Source: Kitasatospora paranensis
GTDB taxonomy: Bacteria > Actinomycetota > Actinomycetes > Streptomycetales > Streptomycetaceae
Direction: 5' to 3'
Length of the DNA stretch: 64,000 nucleotides
NCBI RefSeq assembly: GCF_039544005.1
Contig: NZ_BAABKV010000001.1
Location: forward strand, 6,324,001 to 6,388,000
Position numbers and translations under genes: made by a program. Shown piece after piece: positions 27,190 to 36,296 of this stretch (positions are counted from its first letter, which is position 1; each line of letters begins with the position of its first letter). Below the pieces are notes generated by a model. That model worked only from the letters and a program-made list of their open reading frames with translations. It was not told the origin of the DNA and made no database searches.

Positions 27190-27935
27190 GTGGCGCAGCA
27201 CCCGGGCGGACAGCGGACGGAGCAGTACGGGGCCGACGGGCACCGGGCGAGCACCTACCGGCCGAGCGCCGTGGGGGAGATGCTCCGCGAGCGGCCACCG
27301 ATGGTCCGTGACCTGCCCCCTTCGAGCCGGACGCGGCACCGGCCGAACCGGTGCCGCTGTTCGTCGACTGGCTGGTGCAGGCGGTGGAGGCCGGCGTGCC
27401 GGACCCGCAGGTGATGACGCTGTCCACGGTCGACGCGGACGGCGTGCCGGACGCCCGGGTGCTGGTGCTGCGCGACGTGGACACCGCCGAGGCCGGCTGG
27501 CTGTTCGCCGCCGACGCGGCCAGCCCCAAGGGCCGCCAGCTGGCGCTCAGCCCGATGGCCGCGCTCAGCGTCTACTGGCCGCAGCTCGGGCGGCAGGTCC
27601 GGGTGCGCGGAGCCGTCGAGCCGGCGCCCGCCGCGGTGTCCGCGGACGAGTTCCGGCACCGCTCGCCCGGCGCCCGGGTGGCCTCCCTGGTCGGCCGGCA
27701 GAGCGAGCCGCTGGGCTCGCTCGCCGCCTACGACCTCGCCGCGGAGGAGGCCCAGCTGCTGCTGGACGCCGACCCGCAGCTGGTCGCCGCCGGGCACACG
27801 GTCTACGTGCTGCGCGCCCACGAGGTGGAGTTCTGGCAGGGCGACCCGGGCCGGCGGCACGTCCGGCTGCGGTACACCCGCACCGGGCTCGGCACCGGCC
27901 GGATCGCCTGGACGCACACCCTGCTCTGGCCCTGA
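27190..27935 (+). CDS. PNPOx-like FMN oxidase (frame break)
   Basis: About 248 residues, pyridoxamine-phosphate-oxidase fold (PdxH/PhzG type). MTLSTVDADGVPDARVLVLRD and SPKGRQLALSPMAALSVYWP match FMN-binding strands, and the C-terminus HVRLRYTRTG matches the PdxH end. The start is GTG 27190 after AGGAGG. One base is missing from the C run 27316-27320, between residues reading VRDLP and PFEPDAAPAEP. It may make PLP or oxidise another small molecule. Adjacent to a PLP enzyme. Confidence 0.78.
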
Positions 27936-27960
27936 GCCCGCCGGCGGCGGCCCGGCCCGG

Positions 27961-29567
27961 TCAGTCCGCCCGGTGCACCACCCGGCCGCCGACCACGGTG
28001 AGCCGGACCGGCGCGGCCGCGACCTCGTCGGCCGGCGCCGCCAGCGGGTCCACCCCGAAGGCGGTGAGGTCGGCGCGGTACCCGACCGCGATCCGGCCCG
28101 CCACGGCCTCCTCGCCGACCGCGCGCGCCGCGTGCGTGGTGCAGCCCTCCAGCGCCATCAGCGCGGTGAGCGCCTGCTCCGGCCGGACTGGCGCGGTGTC
28201 CGGCGAGCCCGCCGGGCGCCGCAGCCGCGCCGCGGCGAGCACCCCGCGCGCGTCGTAGCCGGAGATCGGCCAGTCCGAGCCGAGCACCAGGGTGGCGCCG
28301 GCCTCGCGGAGGTCGCGGCACCGCCAGGCGCGTTCGGCACGCTCGCGGCCCAGCCGCCGGGACCAGGCGTCCGTGCGGTCGGCGCGGGTGTACGCGCAGT
28401 GGCCCGGCTGCATGGAGGCGGCCACGCCGAGGGCGGCGAAGCGCGGCAGCTGGGCGTCGGGCACGGTCTCGATGTGCTCGATCCGGTGCCGTGCCCGGGG
28501 GTGCCGAGGGCCTCCACACCGTCCAGCACGTGCCGGACGCCCGCGTCGCCGATCGCATGGGTGGCGGTGGCGACGCCGGCCGCGTCCAGCCGGTGCAGCG
28601 CGCGGGTGTACTCGGCGGCGTCCGGCCAGAACGCGTCGGTGCCCTGGCCGTGGCAGTCGGGGTGCTCCAGCCAGGCGGTGCCGCCCTCGACGGTGCCGTC
28701 GATGAAGAACTTCACGCCGGCCACCCGCCAGTCCCGCCCGGCCTGCCGTTGCAGGGCGATCAGCCGGTCGACGCCCTCGTCGCCGTCGCCGGGCATGCAC
28801 CACGGGTGGATGAGCAGCCGGACGGGCAGCGCGTCCCCGTCCTCGGCGGCGGCCAGCAGCTCCAGCGCGCCCGGGCTCTGCAGGTCCATCACGTGGCCGG
28901 TGGTGAGGCCGGTGGCGGCCATGCCGCGCAGCAGGTCGAGCAGCCGGGCGCGGCGTTCGGCGGCCGCGGGGGCGGGCACGAACGGCGTCACCAGGTCGAT
29001 CGCGGCGTGCTCCACCAGGTGGCCGGTCGGCCGGCCGCCGGCGTCGCAGACCACCTCGGCACGCTGGGCGAACGGCCGCGGCCCGGTGATGCCGGCGATC
29101 TCCAGCGCCCGGCCGCTCACCAGCGCGGAGTGCGCGTCGTACAGCCGCAGGAAGGCCGGGACGGCACCGAGCACGTCGTCGATCGCGGTGCGGTCGATCG
29201 GGTGGTCCCTGAAGGTGTTGTGGTCCAGGTTCCAGCCGGTGACCCAGCCGCCGCGCGGTGTCGCCCGGGCGGCCTCGGCGAGGGCGGTGCGCAGCGCCGC
29301 CAGGTCGCGGCAGCCGGACAGGTCGAGCCCGGTGGCGACGTCCAGGCCCATCAGCGGGTGGGTGTGGCCGTCGGTGAGGCCGGGGGTGACGGTGGCGCCG
29401 GCCAGGTCCAGCACCGTGGTGCCGGGGCCGCGCAGGGCCGTCAGCTCGGCCGGCTCGCCGACGGCGGTGATCACGCCGCCGGTGACGGCCAGCGCGCCGG
29501 CGGTCGGACGGGCCGGGTCGAGGGTGTGGATGCGGGCGCCGGTGACGAGGAGGTCGGCGTTGGCCAC
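27961..29567 (-). CDS. YtcJ-like amidohydrolase (frame break)
   Basis: About 535 residues, metal-dependent amidohydrolase of the YtcJ/AepA group. Metal ligands in TPGLTDGHTHPLMG near residue 60, the VKFFIDGTVEGGTAW segment, TATHAIGDAG and HRIEHIETVPD, and the last ligand in LGSDWPISGYD. The frame breaks at plus-strand G run 28497-28501; one extra base joins GTP to ARHRIEHIE. The start is GTG 29565-29567. It is followed downstream in sense by nothing and preceded by the APC permease on the same strand, so import and hydrolysis of an amide or carbamate are plausible. Confidence 0.83.
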
Positions 29568-29617
29568 GGTGGTGCTCCCGGTGGTTGTTCCGGCGGATGC
29601 CGGTCGAGGTCGGTCGG

Positions 29618-31114
29618 TCAGCCGGCGGTGACGGTCTCGGCGTTGTCGGTCTCGGCGGTGCGGGTCTCGGTGGTGTCGGTCTCGCCGGCGAACGCCGCGT
29701 AGGTCGCCGGGCGGGTGCGGCGCAGCCGGGCGGCGAGCAGCAGACCGCCGCCGAAGACGGCCGGCACCAGCAGGACGAGCAGCAGGTTCACGCCGGTGGA
29801 GGCGTTGGTGAGGAACTCGATCTTGTCGACGAGCAGGTACAGCGCACCGAGCAGCAGCAGGGCCGCGGTCACCGGCGCGACCACCGTGCGCAGCACGCCC
29901 TCGGTGTGCCGGATGCGGCGGAACCAGACCGGGACGGCGATCGCGGTGAGGGCCTGGAGCAGCACGATGCCGAGCAGCCCGGGGCTGTTCACCCAGAGCA
30001 GCAACTGCGCGTACGGGTCGGCGCCGGCCGCCGCGAAGCCGAGCACCACGACGGCGGCCAGCACGGTCTGCGCCGCACCGGCCAGGTGCGGGGAGCGGTG
30101 CCGCGGGTGGACCCGGCCGAGCGCCGCGGGCAGCACGCCTTCGTGCGCCAGCGCGTGGCCGTAGCGGGTGATCGCGTTGTGGAAGGCCAGCAGCGAGGCG
30201 AAGACGCTGGTGACGATCAGCACGTGCATGGCGTCGGCCGCCCAGCTGCCGACGTACTCGGTGGTGGCCGCGAAGAACAGCCCGGCCGGGTCGGCGGTGG
30301 CGGCGGCCAGCACCTCGCGGGCGCCGAAGGCCTGGACGACCGTCCACACCATGAAGGCGTAGAACAGGCCGAGGAAGGCGACCGCGAGGTAGGTGGCGCG
30401 CGGGATGGTGCGGCGCGGGTCCCGGGCCTCGGCGCGGTAGATCGCCGTCGACTCGAAGCCGCAGAAGGCGGCGAAGGCGAAGGCCAGGACGGCGCCGGTG
30501 CCCGGCGTCCAGGCGTTGTGCGGGGCGAAGGAGTCCAGGTGCAGGCCGTGCGCGCCACCGCGCAGCAGCACCCCGCCGGCGAGCAGCACGAGGATCCCGG
30601 TCTCGGCGACCAGCAGGACGCCCAGCACCTTCGCGCCGAAGTCGATCGACCGGTAGCCGGCGAACCAGACGACCAGCACGGAGACGACGGCGATCGGCTG
30701 CCACGGCACGTCCCAGCCGAACAGCGCCTGCAGGGTGTCCCGGGTGCTGGTGGCGATCAGCCCGTACATGCCGATCTGCAGCCCGTTGTAGGCGAGCAGG
30801 GCGAGGACGGCGGCGCCGATGCCGGCCGGGCGGCCCAGGCCCCGGGTGACGTACGCGTAGAAGGCGCCGCCGTTGGCGACGTGCCGGCCCATGGTGGTGA
30901 AGCCGACGGCGAAGACGGCCAGGACGACGCCCGCGGCCAGGTAGGCGACCGGTGCGCCGATGCCGCCGATGGCCAGGGCGAACGGGGCGACGCCGGCCAT
31001 CACGGTGAGCGGGGCGGCGGCCGAGACGACGAAGAAGGTGATGTCGCCGGTGCCGAGGCTGCCGGATCTGAGCGTGGGGGCCTGCGGCGGGGATGCCTGC
31101 GAGGTCAGGGACAT
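29618..31114 (-). CDS. APC-family amino acid/polyamine permease
   Basis: A 498-residue transporter with about 12 TM helices. The N-terminal GDITFFVVSAAAPLTVMAG, the MGRHVANGGAFYAYVTRGLG substrate-site region and FAAFCGFESTAIYRAEARDP are typical of the APC superfamily. ATG 31114 chosen after AAGGGC; an ATG at 31153 would start inside the operator. It is divergent from the TetR gene and shares a palindrome with it. It probably forms an operon with the amidohydrolase. Confidence 0.87.
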   Translation of the reverse strand: MSLTSQASPPQAPTLRSGSLGTGDITFFVVSAAAPLTVMAGVAPFALAIGGIGAPVAYLAAGVVLAVFAVGFTTMGRHVANGGAFYAYVTRGLGRPAGIGAAVLALLAYNGLQIGMYGLIATSTRDTLQALFGWDVPWQPIAVVSVLVVWFAGYRSIDFGAKVLGVLLVAETGILVLLAGGVLLRGGAHGLHLDSFAPHNAWTPGTGAVLAFAFAAFCGFESTAIYRAEARDPRRTIPRATYLAVAFLGLFYAFMVWTVVQAFGAREVLAAATADPAGLFFAATTEYVGSWAADAMHVLIVTSVFASLLAFHNAITRYGHALAHEGVLPAALGRVHPRHRSPHLAGAAQTVLAAVVVLGFAAAGADPYAQLLLWVNSPGLLGIVLLQALTAIAVPVWFRRIRHTEGVLRTVVAPVTAALLLLGALYLLVDKIEFLTNASTGVNLLLVLLVPAVFGGGLLLAARLRRTRPATYAAFAGETDTTETRTAETDNAETVTAG

Positions 31115-31153
31115 GGGGGTGCCCTTCGTGCGGTGCCGGCGGGGGATCGACAT

Positions 31154-31174
31154 AAACCTAAAGGCTTTCGGTTT
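31154..31174. promoter_or_regulatory. TetR-type operator between permease and regulator
   Basis: AAACCTAAAG (31154-31163) and CTTTCGGTTT (31165-31174) form a 21-bp palindrome with a single-base centre and one mismatch. It is one of the few AT-rich spots in the region and lies between the divergent permease and tetR genes, so the TetR protein is the obvious ligand. Confidence 0.7.
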
Positions 31175-31232
31175 TCGGCACTGTAGACCGCGGCCGTAGC
31201 ATCTGGGAAGACCTTCGAGCTGGGAGTCGGAC

Positions 31233-31838
31233 ATGGGGCGGCCGAGCAGGGCCCTGCTGGACAAGGAGCGCATCGGCGCCACCGCGCTCGCGCTCGTCGA
31301 CGAGCACGGCGACTTCAGCGTGCCGCAGATCGCGAAACGGCTCGGCGTGCAGACCGCCTCCGTCTACCACCACGTGGAGGGCCGCGGCGGAGTCGTCGAG
31401 CTGCTGCGCGAACGCGTCGTCGCCGCCATCGACGCCACCGCCCTGGACCTGCGGCCCTGGGACACCGCCCTGACCGCCTGGGCCCGCTCCTACCGGGCGG
31501 CGTTCGCCGCCCACCCGCGCACCATCCCGCTGCTCACCACCTCACCCGTCCGGGAACCCCGCGTGTTGACCGCCTACGAGCAGGCCCTCGGCATGCTCGT
31601 CGAGGCCGGCTTCGCGCTGCCCGACACCATGCCGGTGCTCACCGCGCTGGAGAACCTCGTCCTCGGCTCCGCGCTCGACCTCGCCGCACCCGAGACCATG
31701 TGGGAGGTCGCCGACGAGAACGCCACCCCGCTGCTGGCCGCGGCCCTCGCCGCCAGCCCCGTGCCGCGTGCCGACGCCGCCTTCGAACTCGCCCTCGCCG
31801 CCTTCGTCGAGCACTGCCGGCGGCTGCTCGCGGCCTGA
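31233..31838 (+). CDS. TetR-family regulator
   Basis: A 201-residue TetR protein. The HTH reads DFSVPQIAKRLGVQTASVYHHV, with a TetR_C-like ligand domain after it. It is divergent from the APC permease and amidohydrolase genes and probably represses both and itself through the palindrome at 31154-31174. The inducer is likely the transported amide or amino compound. Confidence 0.88.
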   Translation: MGRPSRALLDKERIGATALALVDEHGDFSVPQIAKRLGVQTASVYHHVEGRGGVVELLRERVVAAIDATALDLRPWDTALTAWARSYRAAFAAHPRTIPLLTTSPVREPRVLTAYEQALGMLVEAGFALPDTMPVLTALENLVLGSALDLAAPETMWEVADENATPLLAAALAASPVPRADAAFELALAAFVEHCRRLLAA

Positions 31839-31923
31839 CGGCGGATCAGCACCGCTGCGCACAACCGCGACCCGCCCGAAAAGCCCGTGCGCCCGCGGGG
31901 CGGCCGCTGGCAGCATGCCGCCC

Positions 31924-32841
31924 ATGACCCCCTCTGCTGCCGCCCGTGACTCCCTGGAAGGCCTGGCCCTCGGTGATGCGTTCGGGGAGCGCTGGTTCCC
32001 GCTCTTCCGTCCCGCCCCGGATGCGTTCGACCAGATCCGGGCCCGCCGGACACCCGGGGAGTCGCCCTGGCACTGGACGGACGACACCGCGATGGCCCTG
32101 GGGCTGTTCCGGGTCCTGACCGTGTACGGCGCCGTGCACCAGGAGGATCTGGCGCTGGTGTTCGGCGTCACCTACCGCGCCGACCCCTACCGCGGCTACG
32201 GCCACGGCATGCACCGGCTGCTGCCCGCCCTGGCCGACCGGCCGTCCGCGTGGCGCACCGCGGCGCGCGGCCTGTTCGACGGCGAGGGCAGCCTCGGCAA
32301 CGGGGCAGCCATGCGGGTGGCCCCGCTCGGCGCGTGGTTCTGCGAGGACCTGGACGAGGCGGTGGAGCAGGCGGTGTTCTCCGCCGAGGTCACCCACGCC
32401 CACCCGGAGGGCGTCGCGGGCGCGGTGGCGGTGGCCGTGGCGGCCGCGCTCGCCGCCCGCAGCCGCGGCCTGCCCGCACCGGACGGCGCCGACCTGCTGG
32501 CCGAAGTGGCGGACCGGACCCCGGCGGGGCCGGTCCGCGACGGACTGCACCGGGCCGCCGGGCTGCCCGCCGACACCCCTGCCTGGCGGGCGGCCGACCT
32601 CCTCGGCAACGGTGCCGAGGTCCGGGCGGCCGACACGGTGCCCTTCGCCCTGTGGTCCGCCGCCCACCACCTCGACAGCCTCGCCGACGCCCTGTGGACG
32701 ACCGCGGAGGGCCTCGGCGACGTGGACACCACCTGCGCCGTCACCGGCGGGACGGTGGCGGCCCGCACCGGCCTCGCCGGGCTCCCCGACGGCTGGGCGG
32801 CGCGCCGCGAGGCGCTGCCCGCCTGGGTCGACGAGGGCTGA
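31924..32841 (+). CDS. ADP-ribosylglycohydrolase family protein
   Basis: A 305-residue ADP-ribosylglycohydrolase (DraG/ARH fold). LEGLALGDAFGERW at the N-terminus, the first Mg-binding motif WHWTDDTAMALGLF near 47, GNGAAMRVAPLG near 125, and the C-terminal metal site GDVDTTCAVTGGTVAAR. It removes ADP-ribose from proteins or nucleic acids, or hydrolyses a small ADP-ribose conjugate. No partner transferase or toxin is adjacent. ATG 31924 preferred; an in-frame ATG nine bases upstream is possible. Confidence 0.88.
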   Translation: MTPSAAARDSLEGLALGDAFGERWFPLFRPAPDAFDQIRARRTPGESPWHWTDDTAMALGLFRVLTVYGAVHQEDLALVFGVTYRADPYRGYGHGMHRLLPALADRPSAWRTAARGLFDGEGSLGNGAAMRVAPLGAWFCEDLDEAVEQAVFSAEVTHAHPEGVAGAVAVAVAAALAARSRGLPAPDGADLLAEVADRTPAGPVRDGLHRAAGLPADTPAWRAADLLGNGAEVRAADTVPFALWSAAHHLDSLADALWTTAEGLGDVDTTCAVTGGTVAARTGLAGLPDGWAARREALPAWVDEG

Positions 32842-32860
32842 CGTCACCTCCCGTCCGGTG

Positions 32861-34063
32861 TCACCCCCGCCGCCAGACCGACGCCGTCGCCACGGCGGTC
32901 AGCTGATCGACGGTGAGGGCGGGCGTGCCCGGCTCGAAGGTGTAGCCGTTCGGGCCGTTCTGCTCCGAGACCCAGACCAGGGTGCCGTCGGGGTGCAGCA
33001 CCTCGATCGCGGTCTGGATCGTCGCCCCGCTGCCGGCCCCCGTGGCCTCCTTGGTCCGCCCCGTCTGCCGGACGACCACGCTGCTGCCGTCGGCGGTGTG
33101 CGACAGCGTCCCCCGCGCGTTCGACTCGAAGGACTTGCGAGGATCCCCGCCGCCCTCCGGCGACCACTTCGGGGACACCCGGACGGTCAGCCAGCTGGAC
33201 GCGCCACCGACCGTCACCTTCAGGTGCGTCGCCCCCGGCGGCTGCTGCGGGGCGTCGGCCGATTCCGCGGCGGCTCCGGCGGGCAGCAGGCGGACCGCCT
33301 CCGCGCGCAGGTCGGCGGCGGCCGGGACGGCCGCGTGCGTCGCCGGTACGGAGGTGGGGCGCATCCCGTCGGCGAGGTGGGCCCAGGCGCTGCTGGTGGC
33401 CACCGCGACCGCCTGGTCGACGGTGAGCGGGACGGCTGTGCCGCCCTCCGGGCTGTAGGCCTCCACCCGCACCTGGGTGCCGTCCGCGCGGGTGTCGACC
33501 ACCACCAGTTCCTTCGGCATGCCCTGGGCGCGGGGCAGCAGCACGTTGGTCACCAGGACCGACCCGTCCGTCCGGACGGTCCGCGCGCAGCTCTCCGTCG
33601 GGGTCTCGAACGGGTCCGCGCACTGCGTTCCCGCGGTGTCCGCGGTCAGCGGCACGGCGACGTGCTCGGTGAGCAGGTTGATCTGGCCGGCGCCGTGCCC
33701 GGTGTCGAACCGCACGGTGGCGGAGGGGCGCAGGGTGCTGCCCCGGGACCGTCCGATCCCCTGTGCGGCGGAGGTCTGCCCGGTCGGCAGCAGGGAGAGC
33801 AGGGTGTCCCGCATGTAGGTGTCGGAGATCTCGGACTGCGGGCCGTCCGCGGGGTCCGTGAGCAGGGCGCCCGGGCCCGTCAGCACGGCGCCGGTGACCG
33901 CGGCCGCCACCACGGCGGCGACCGCGCCGGTCAGCGCGGCCCGGCGGCGCCGCCGGCGCCGGCCGCGGTGCTCGGCCGCCGCGGCCAGGCCGGTCGGGTC
34001 CGGTTCGGGCGCCAGGTCGGCGGCCGACCCCAGCGCGGCGGTGAAGTTCTCTTCCCAGGGCAT
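32861..34063 (-). CDS. Membrane-anchored protein paired with a SigE-type sigma factor
   Basis: A 400-residue protein: short cytosolic N-terminus, an Arg-rich stretch, one TM helix (residues 43-62, LTGAVAAVVAAAVTGAVLTG), and a long extracytoplasmic part with no recognised domain. It follows the sigma factor gene by 71 bases on the same strand, the usual position for an anti-sigma-like or reporter membrane protein of this sigma family. An anti-sigma role is inference; no zinc-binding anti-sigma motif is seen. Confidence 0.68.
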   Translation of the reverse strand: MPWEENFTAALGSAADLAPEPDPTGLAAAAEHRGRRRRRRRAALTGAVAAVVAAAVTGAVLTGPGALLTDPADGPQSEISDTYMRDTLLSLLPTGQTSAAQGIGRSRGSTLRPSATVRFDTGHGAGQINLLTEHVAVPLTADTAGTQCADPFETPTESCARTVRTDGSVLVTNVLLPRAQGMPKELVVVDTRADGTQVRVEAYSPEGGTAVPLTVDQAVAVATSSAWAHLADGMRPTSVPATHAAVPAAADLRAEAVRLLPAGAAAESADAPQQPPGATHLKVTVGGASSWLTVRVSPKWSPEGGGDPRKSFESNARGTLSHTADGSSVVVRQTGRTKEATGAGSGATIQTAIEVLHPDGTLVWVSEQNGPNGYTFEPGTPALTVDQLTAVATASVWRRG

Positions 34064-34134
34064 CGTTGTGCTCCGCGTCCTCTCGTGGTGTCCCGCGGCC
34101 TGCGGGTGTGGCGACTGCTCGGGCTGGGGGAGCC

Positions 34135-34665
34135 TCACGGCCGGACGAGTTCGTCCAGGCCCTCGCCCAGCACCGCCCGCAACCGGGCCAGGGCCCGGCT
34201 GCTGCGGGAGCGGACGGTGCTCGACCCGATCCGCAGGGCTGCCGCGGTCTCCTCGACGCTGCGGTCCTCCCAGTACCGCAGCACGAGCACCGCCCGGTCC
34301 TGCGCGGGCAGTTCGCCGAGCGCCCGGAGCAGCGTCACCCGCAGCGAGGTGTCCGGCCCGCTCACCCCGACCTCGGTGATGCGGTCGGTGGGCTGTTCGC
34401 TGCTGCTGCGGCGGCGCCGGTGCGAGAGGAAGGTGTTGACCAGGACGGTCTGCGCGTACCCGGCCGGGTTCTCCAGCCGGGAGACCTTCCGCCAGCGGCC
34501 GTACAGGCGGCTCAGCGCCTCCTGGGCGAGGTCCTCGGCGAGGTGCGCGTCGCCGCCCGTGAGGAGGTAGGCGGTTCTGATCAGGTGGTGCCCCCTCGCC
34601 GCGGCGAACGCGCGGAACTCCAGCGGCCGCGCGGGCGCGGGATGTTCGGTAACTGTGCGGTCCAT
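34135..34665 (-). CDS. ECF sigma factor, SigE family
   Basis: A 176-residue ECF sigma factor. Region 2 reads LIRTAYLLTGGDAHLAEDLAQEALSRLY, which binds the -10 and core polymerase. Region 4 (LGELPAQDRAVLVLRYWEDRS, then VEETAAALRIGSSTVRSRSSRAL) binds the -35. The FRAFAAARGHHL opening is typical of the SigE-type actinomycete group. Probably co-transcribed with the membrane protein gene. Confidence 0.92.
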   Translation of the reverse strand: MDRTVTEHPAPARPLEFRAFAAARGHHLIRTAYLLTGGDAHLAEDLAQEALSRLYGRWRKVSRLENPAGYAQTVLVNTFLSHRRRRSSSEQPTDRITEVGVSGPDTSLRVTLLRALGELPAQDRAVLVLRYWEDRSVEETAAALRIGSSTVRSRSSRALARLRAVLGEGLDELVRP

Positions 34666-34770
34666 GACCCCTTAACGCGATGGGGCGGGGGTTCTGTCCC
34701 ACCGCCCCCGGGGTGCCGCGCCGTCGGCGGCGGATGGCACACTGGCCGCCGGACGGGCGAGGGGGACGGC

Positions 34771-35310
34771 ATGGACGCCGACAGGACGGACGAGGGTGCG
34801 ACGGACACGGGCCCGACGGTTCGTCAGCTCGACTTCGTGGAGCAGGAGGTGCGCCGTCAGCTGGTGGGCCGCCGCAGGCGCCGCGACCGGGACCGGAGCA
34901 CCGCCTTCGCGCTCCAGCTCGCGACCGTCGGCCTGTCGGCCGCGATCACCGTGCTGCTCGGCGTGCGGGTCGACGGCGCCGCGCGGGAGTGGCTGGCGGA
35001 CAGCGCCCTCGGCCTCGGCGCGCTGATCACCGTGCTCGCCGCCTGGCAGGCCTTCTTCGGGCACCGCACCCTGTGGATCCAGCGGTCGGAGACCGTCCAC
35101 CGGTTGGAGGAGCTGGAACGCCGGATCGCCTACCACCGGGCCGGTCTCGGCGGCGCGGCACCGGAGGCCGGTCAGGTGGACGGGTTCCTGGCCGAGTACG
35201 AGCGGATCGCCCGCCTCGACCACGACGCCTGGGCCCGGATCCGGCAGGCGTCGGACCCGCAGCCGGCCGCCGCCGACGCCGTGCTCGCCGAGGGCGCCCG
35301 GACCGACTGA
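34771..35310 (+). CDS. Two-TM protein resembling DUF4231/SLATT
   Basis: A 179-residue protein. Basic N-terminus (RRRRRDRDRS), two hydrophobic helices (FALQLATVGLSAAITVLLGV and LGLGALITVLAAWQAFF), then a coiled helix (SETVHRLEELERRIAYHRAG). This layout recalls SLATT/DUF4231 proteins, predicted 2TM effectors of nucleotide-signal defence systems. No SMODS, SLOG or nuclease gene is beside it, so a defence role is not supported. Its 3' end overlaps the convergent pentapeptide gene. Confidence 0.55.
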   Translation: MDADRTDEGATDTGPTVRQLDFVEQEVRRQLVGRRRRRDRDRSTAFALQLATVGLSAAITVLLGVRVDGAAREWLADSALGLGALITVLAAWQAFFGHRTLWIQRSETVHRLEELERRIAYHRAGLGGAAPEAGQVDGFLAEYERIARLDHDAWARIRQASDPQPAAADAVLAEGARTD

Positions 35311-36179
35311 CGCCCGGTCATCGGGCCTTTGTCGACGGCGCCCGGCCCCCAGTGGGCCGGGCGGTCCAGACCGGCGGGCAGCCGGGTGGCGCCGTCGCCC
35401 CGCGCGGACGCGAGCTGTGGCCGGGTGACGAAGATCGCGTCGGTGAGGTCGGCGCCGCCGAGCCGGGCGTCCCGCAGGTCGGCGCCGATCAGGTCGGCGC
35501 TGCGCAGGTCCGCGCCGGTGAGGTCGGCGGCGATCAGCAGGGCGCCGCGGAGGTTGGCGCCGCGCAGGTCGGCGCCCTTGAGCCGGGCCCCGACGAGGTC
35601 GGCGCCGCGGTGGTTGCGCCGGCGGCCGGGCAATCCGGCGCGGACGAGTTCGCTGGTCCGCAGCAGCAGGGCGTTGACCTCGGCCCGGATCGCCGGCACG
35701 TCCGCCGCGGCAAGGGACTCGGCGCTGCCGCGGGTGAGTGCGTCGACCTCCTCCAGAGCCCGCCGCAGCTCGGCGTGGACCGGCCGGGCGGCCGGGCGGC
35801 CGAGCGACTCGGCGAGGTACTGGAGCAGTTCGTGCAGCTGTCGCATCACCGGGAACACCGCGAACATCTGCCGCGCCGTGTCCGGCGACTGCCGCCAGTC
35901 CCGCCCGCCGAAGGTGAGCCGGGAGACCTTCTGGCCCGCGCCGTGGCAGTCGAACACGGTGCAGCCGCGCCAGCCGGTGTCGCGGAGCGTGGCGTGCACG
36001 CCGCAGCGGAAGTCCTCCCGGAGGTTGCGGCAGGGCGTGCCGGCGGCCTTGTCCACCGCGAAGTCCGCGGACGCTGCGAACGGGAGTGCCACGCAGCACA
36101 GCCCGAAGCAGTTCGCGCAGTCGCTGACCAGGCCGAGCGTCTCCCGGTCGGGGACGGGGGCTTCGTGCGTGGGGGACAC
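35172..36179 (-). CDS. Cys-cluster plus pentapeptide-repeat protein
   Basis: About 335 residues. The N-terminus has a YkgJ-like cysteine cluster (DCANCFGLCCVALPF, then CRNL, FRCGV, CTVFDCHG) suited to Fe or Zn binding. The C-terminal part has pentapeptide repeats (GADLVGARLKGADLRGANLR) that fold as a right-handed helix. The start is GTG 36179, nine bases after AGGAG. After RPAHWGPGAVDKG the frame stays open to 35172, overlapping the convergent 2TM gene by 139 bases; the tail may be real or a frame artefact. Confidence 0.65.
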   Translation of the reverse strand: MSPTHEAPVPDRETLGLVSDCANCFGLCCVALPFAASADFAVDKAAGTPCRNLREDFRCGVHATLRDTGWRGCTVFDCHGAGQKVSRLTFGGRDWRQSPDTARQMFAVFPVMRQLHELLQYLAESLGRPAARPVHAELRRALEEVDALTRGSAESLAAADVPAIRAEVNALLLRTSELVRAGLPGRRRNHRGADLVGARLKGADLRGANLRGALLIAADLTGADLRSADLIGADLRDARLGGADLTDAIFVTRPQLASARGDGATRLPAGLDRPAHWGPGAVDKGPMTGRQSVRAPSASTASAAAGCGSDACRIRAQASWSRRAIRSYSARNPST

Positions 36180-36296
36180 CGCGGGTGATCTCCTGCCGAG
36201 GGGGCCGGCGCCGGCCGCTCCGGCGCTCCGTACGGCACCCATTGTCGCCGATCGGGGGCCGGGCGCGGTCCGGGCCCGCCCTGGCTCAGTCCCGGC

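Noticed and set aside
34771..35310. SLATT-type anti-phage effector system
   Set aside because: Only a 2TM protein of the right shape is seen. No cyclic-nucleotide synthase, SLOG sensor or nuclease lies beside it.
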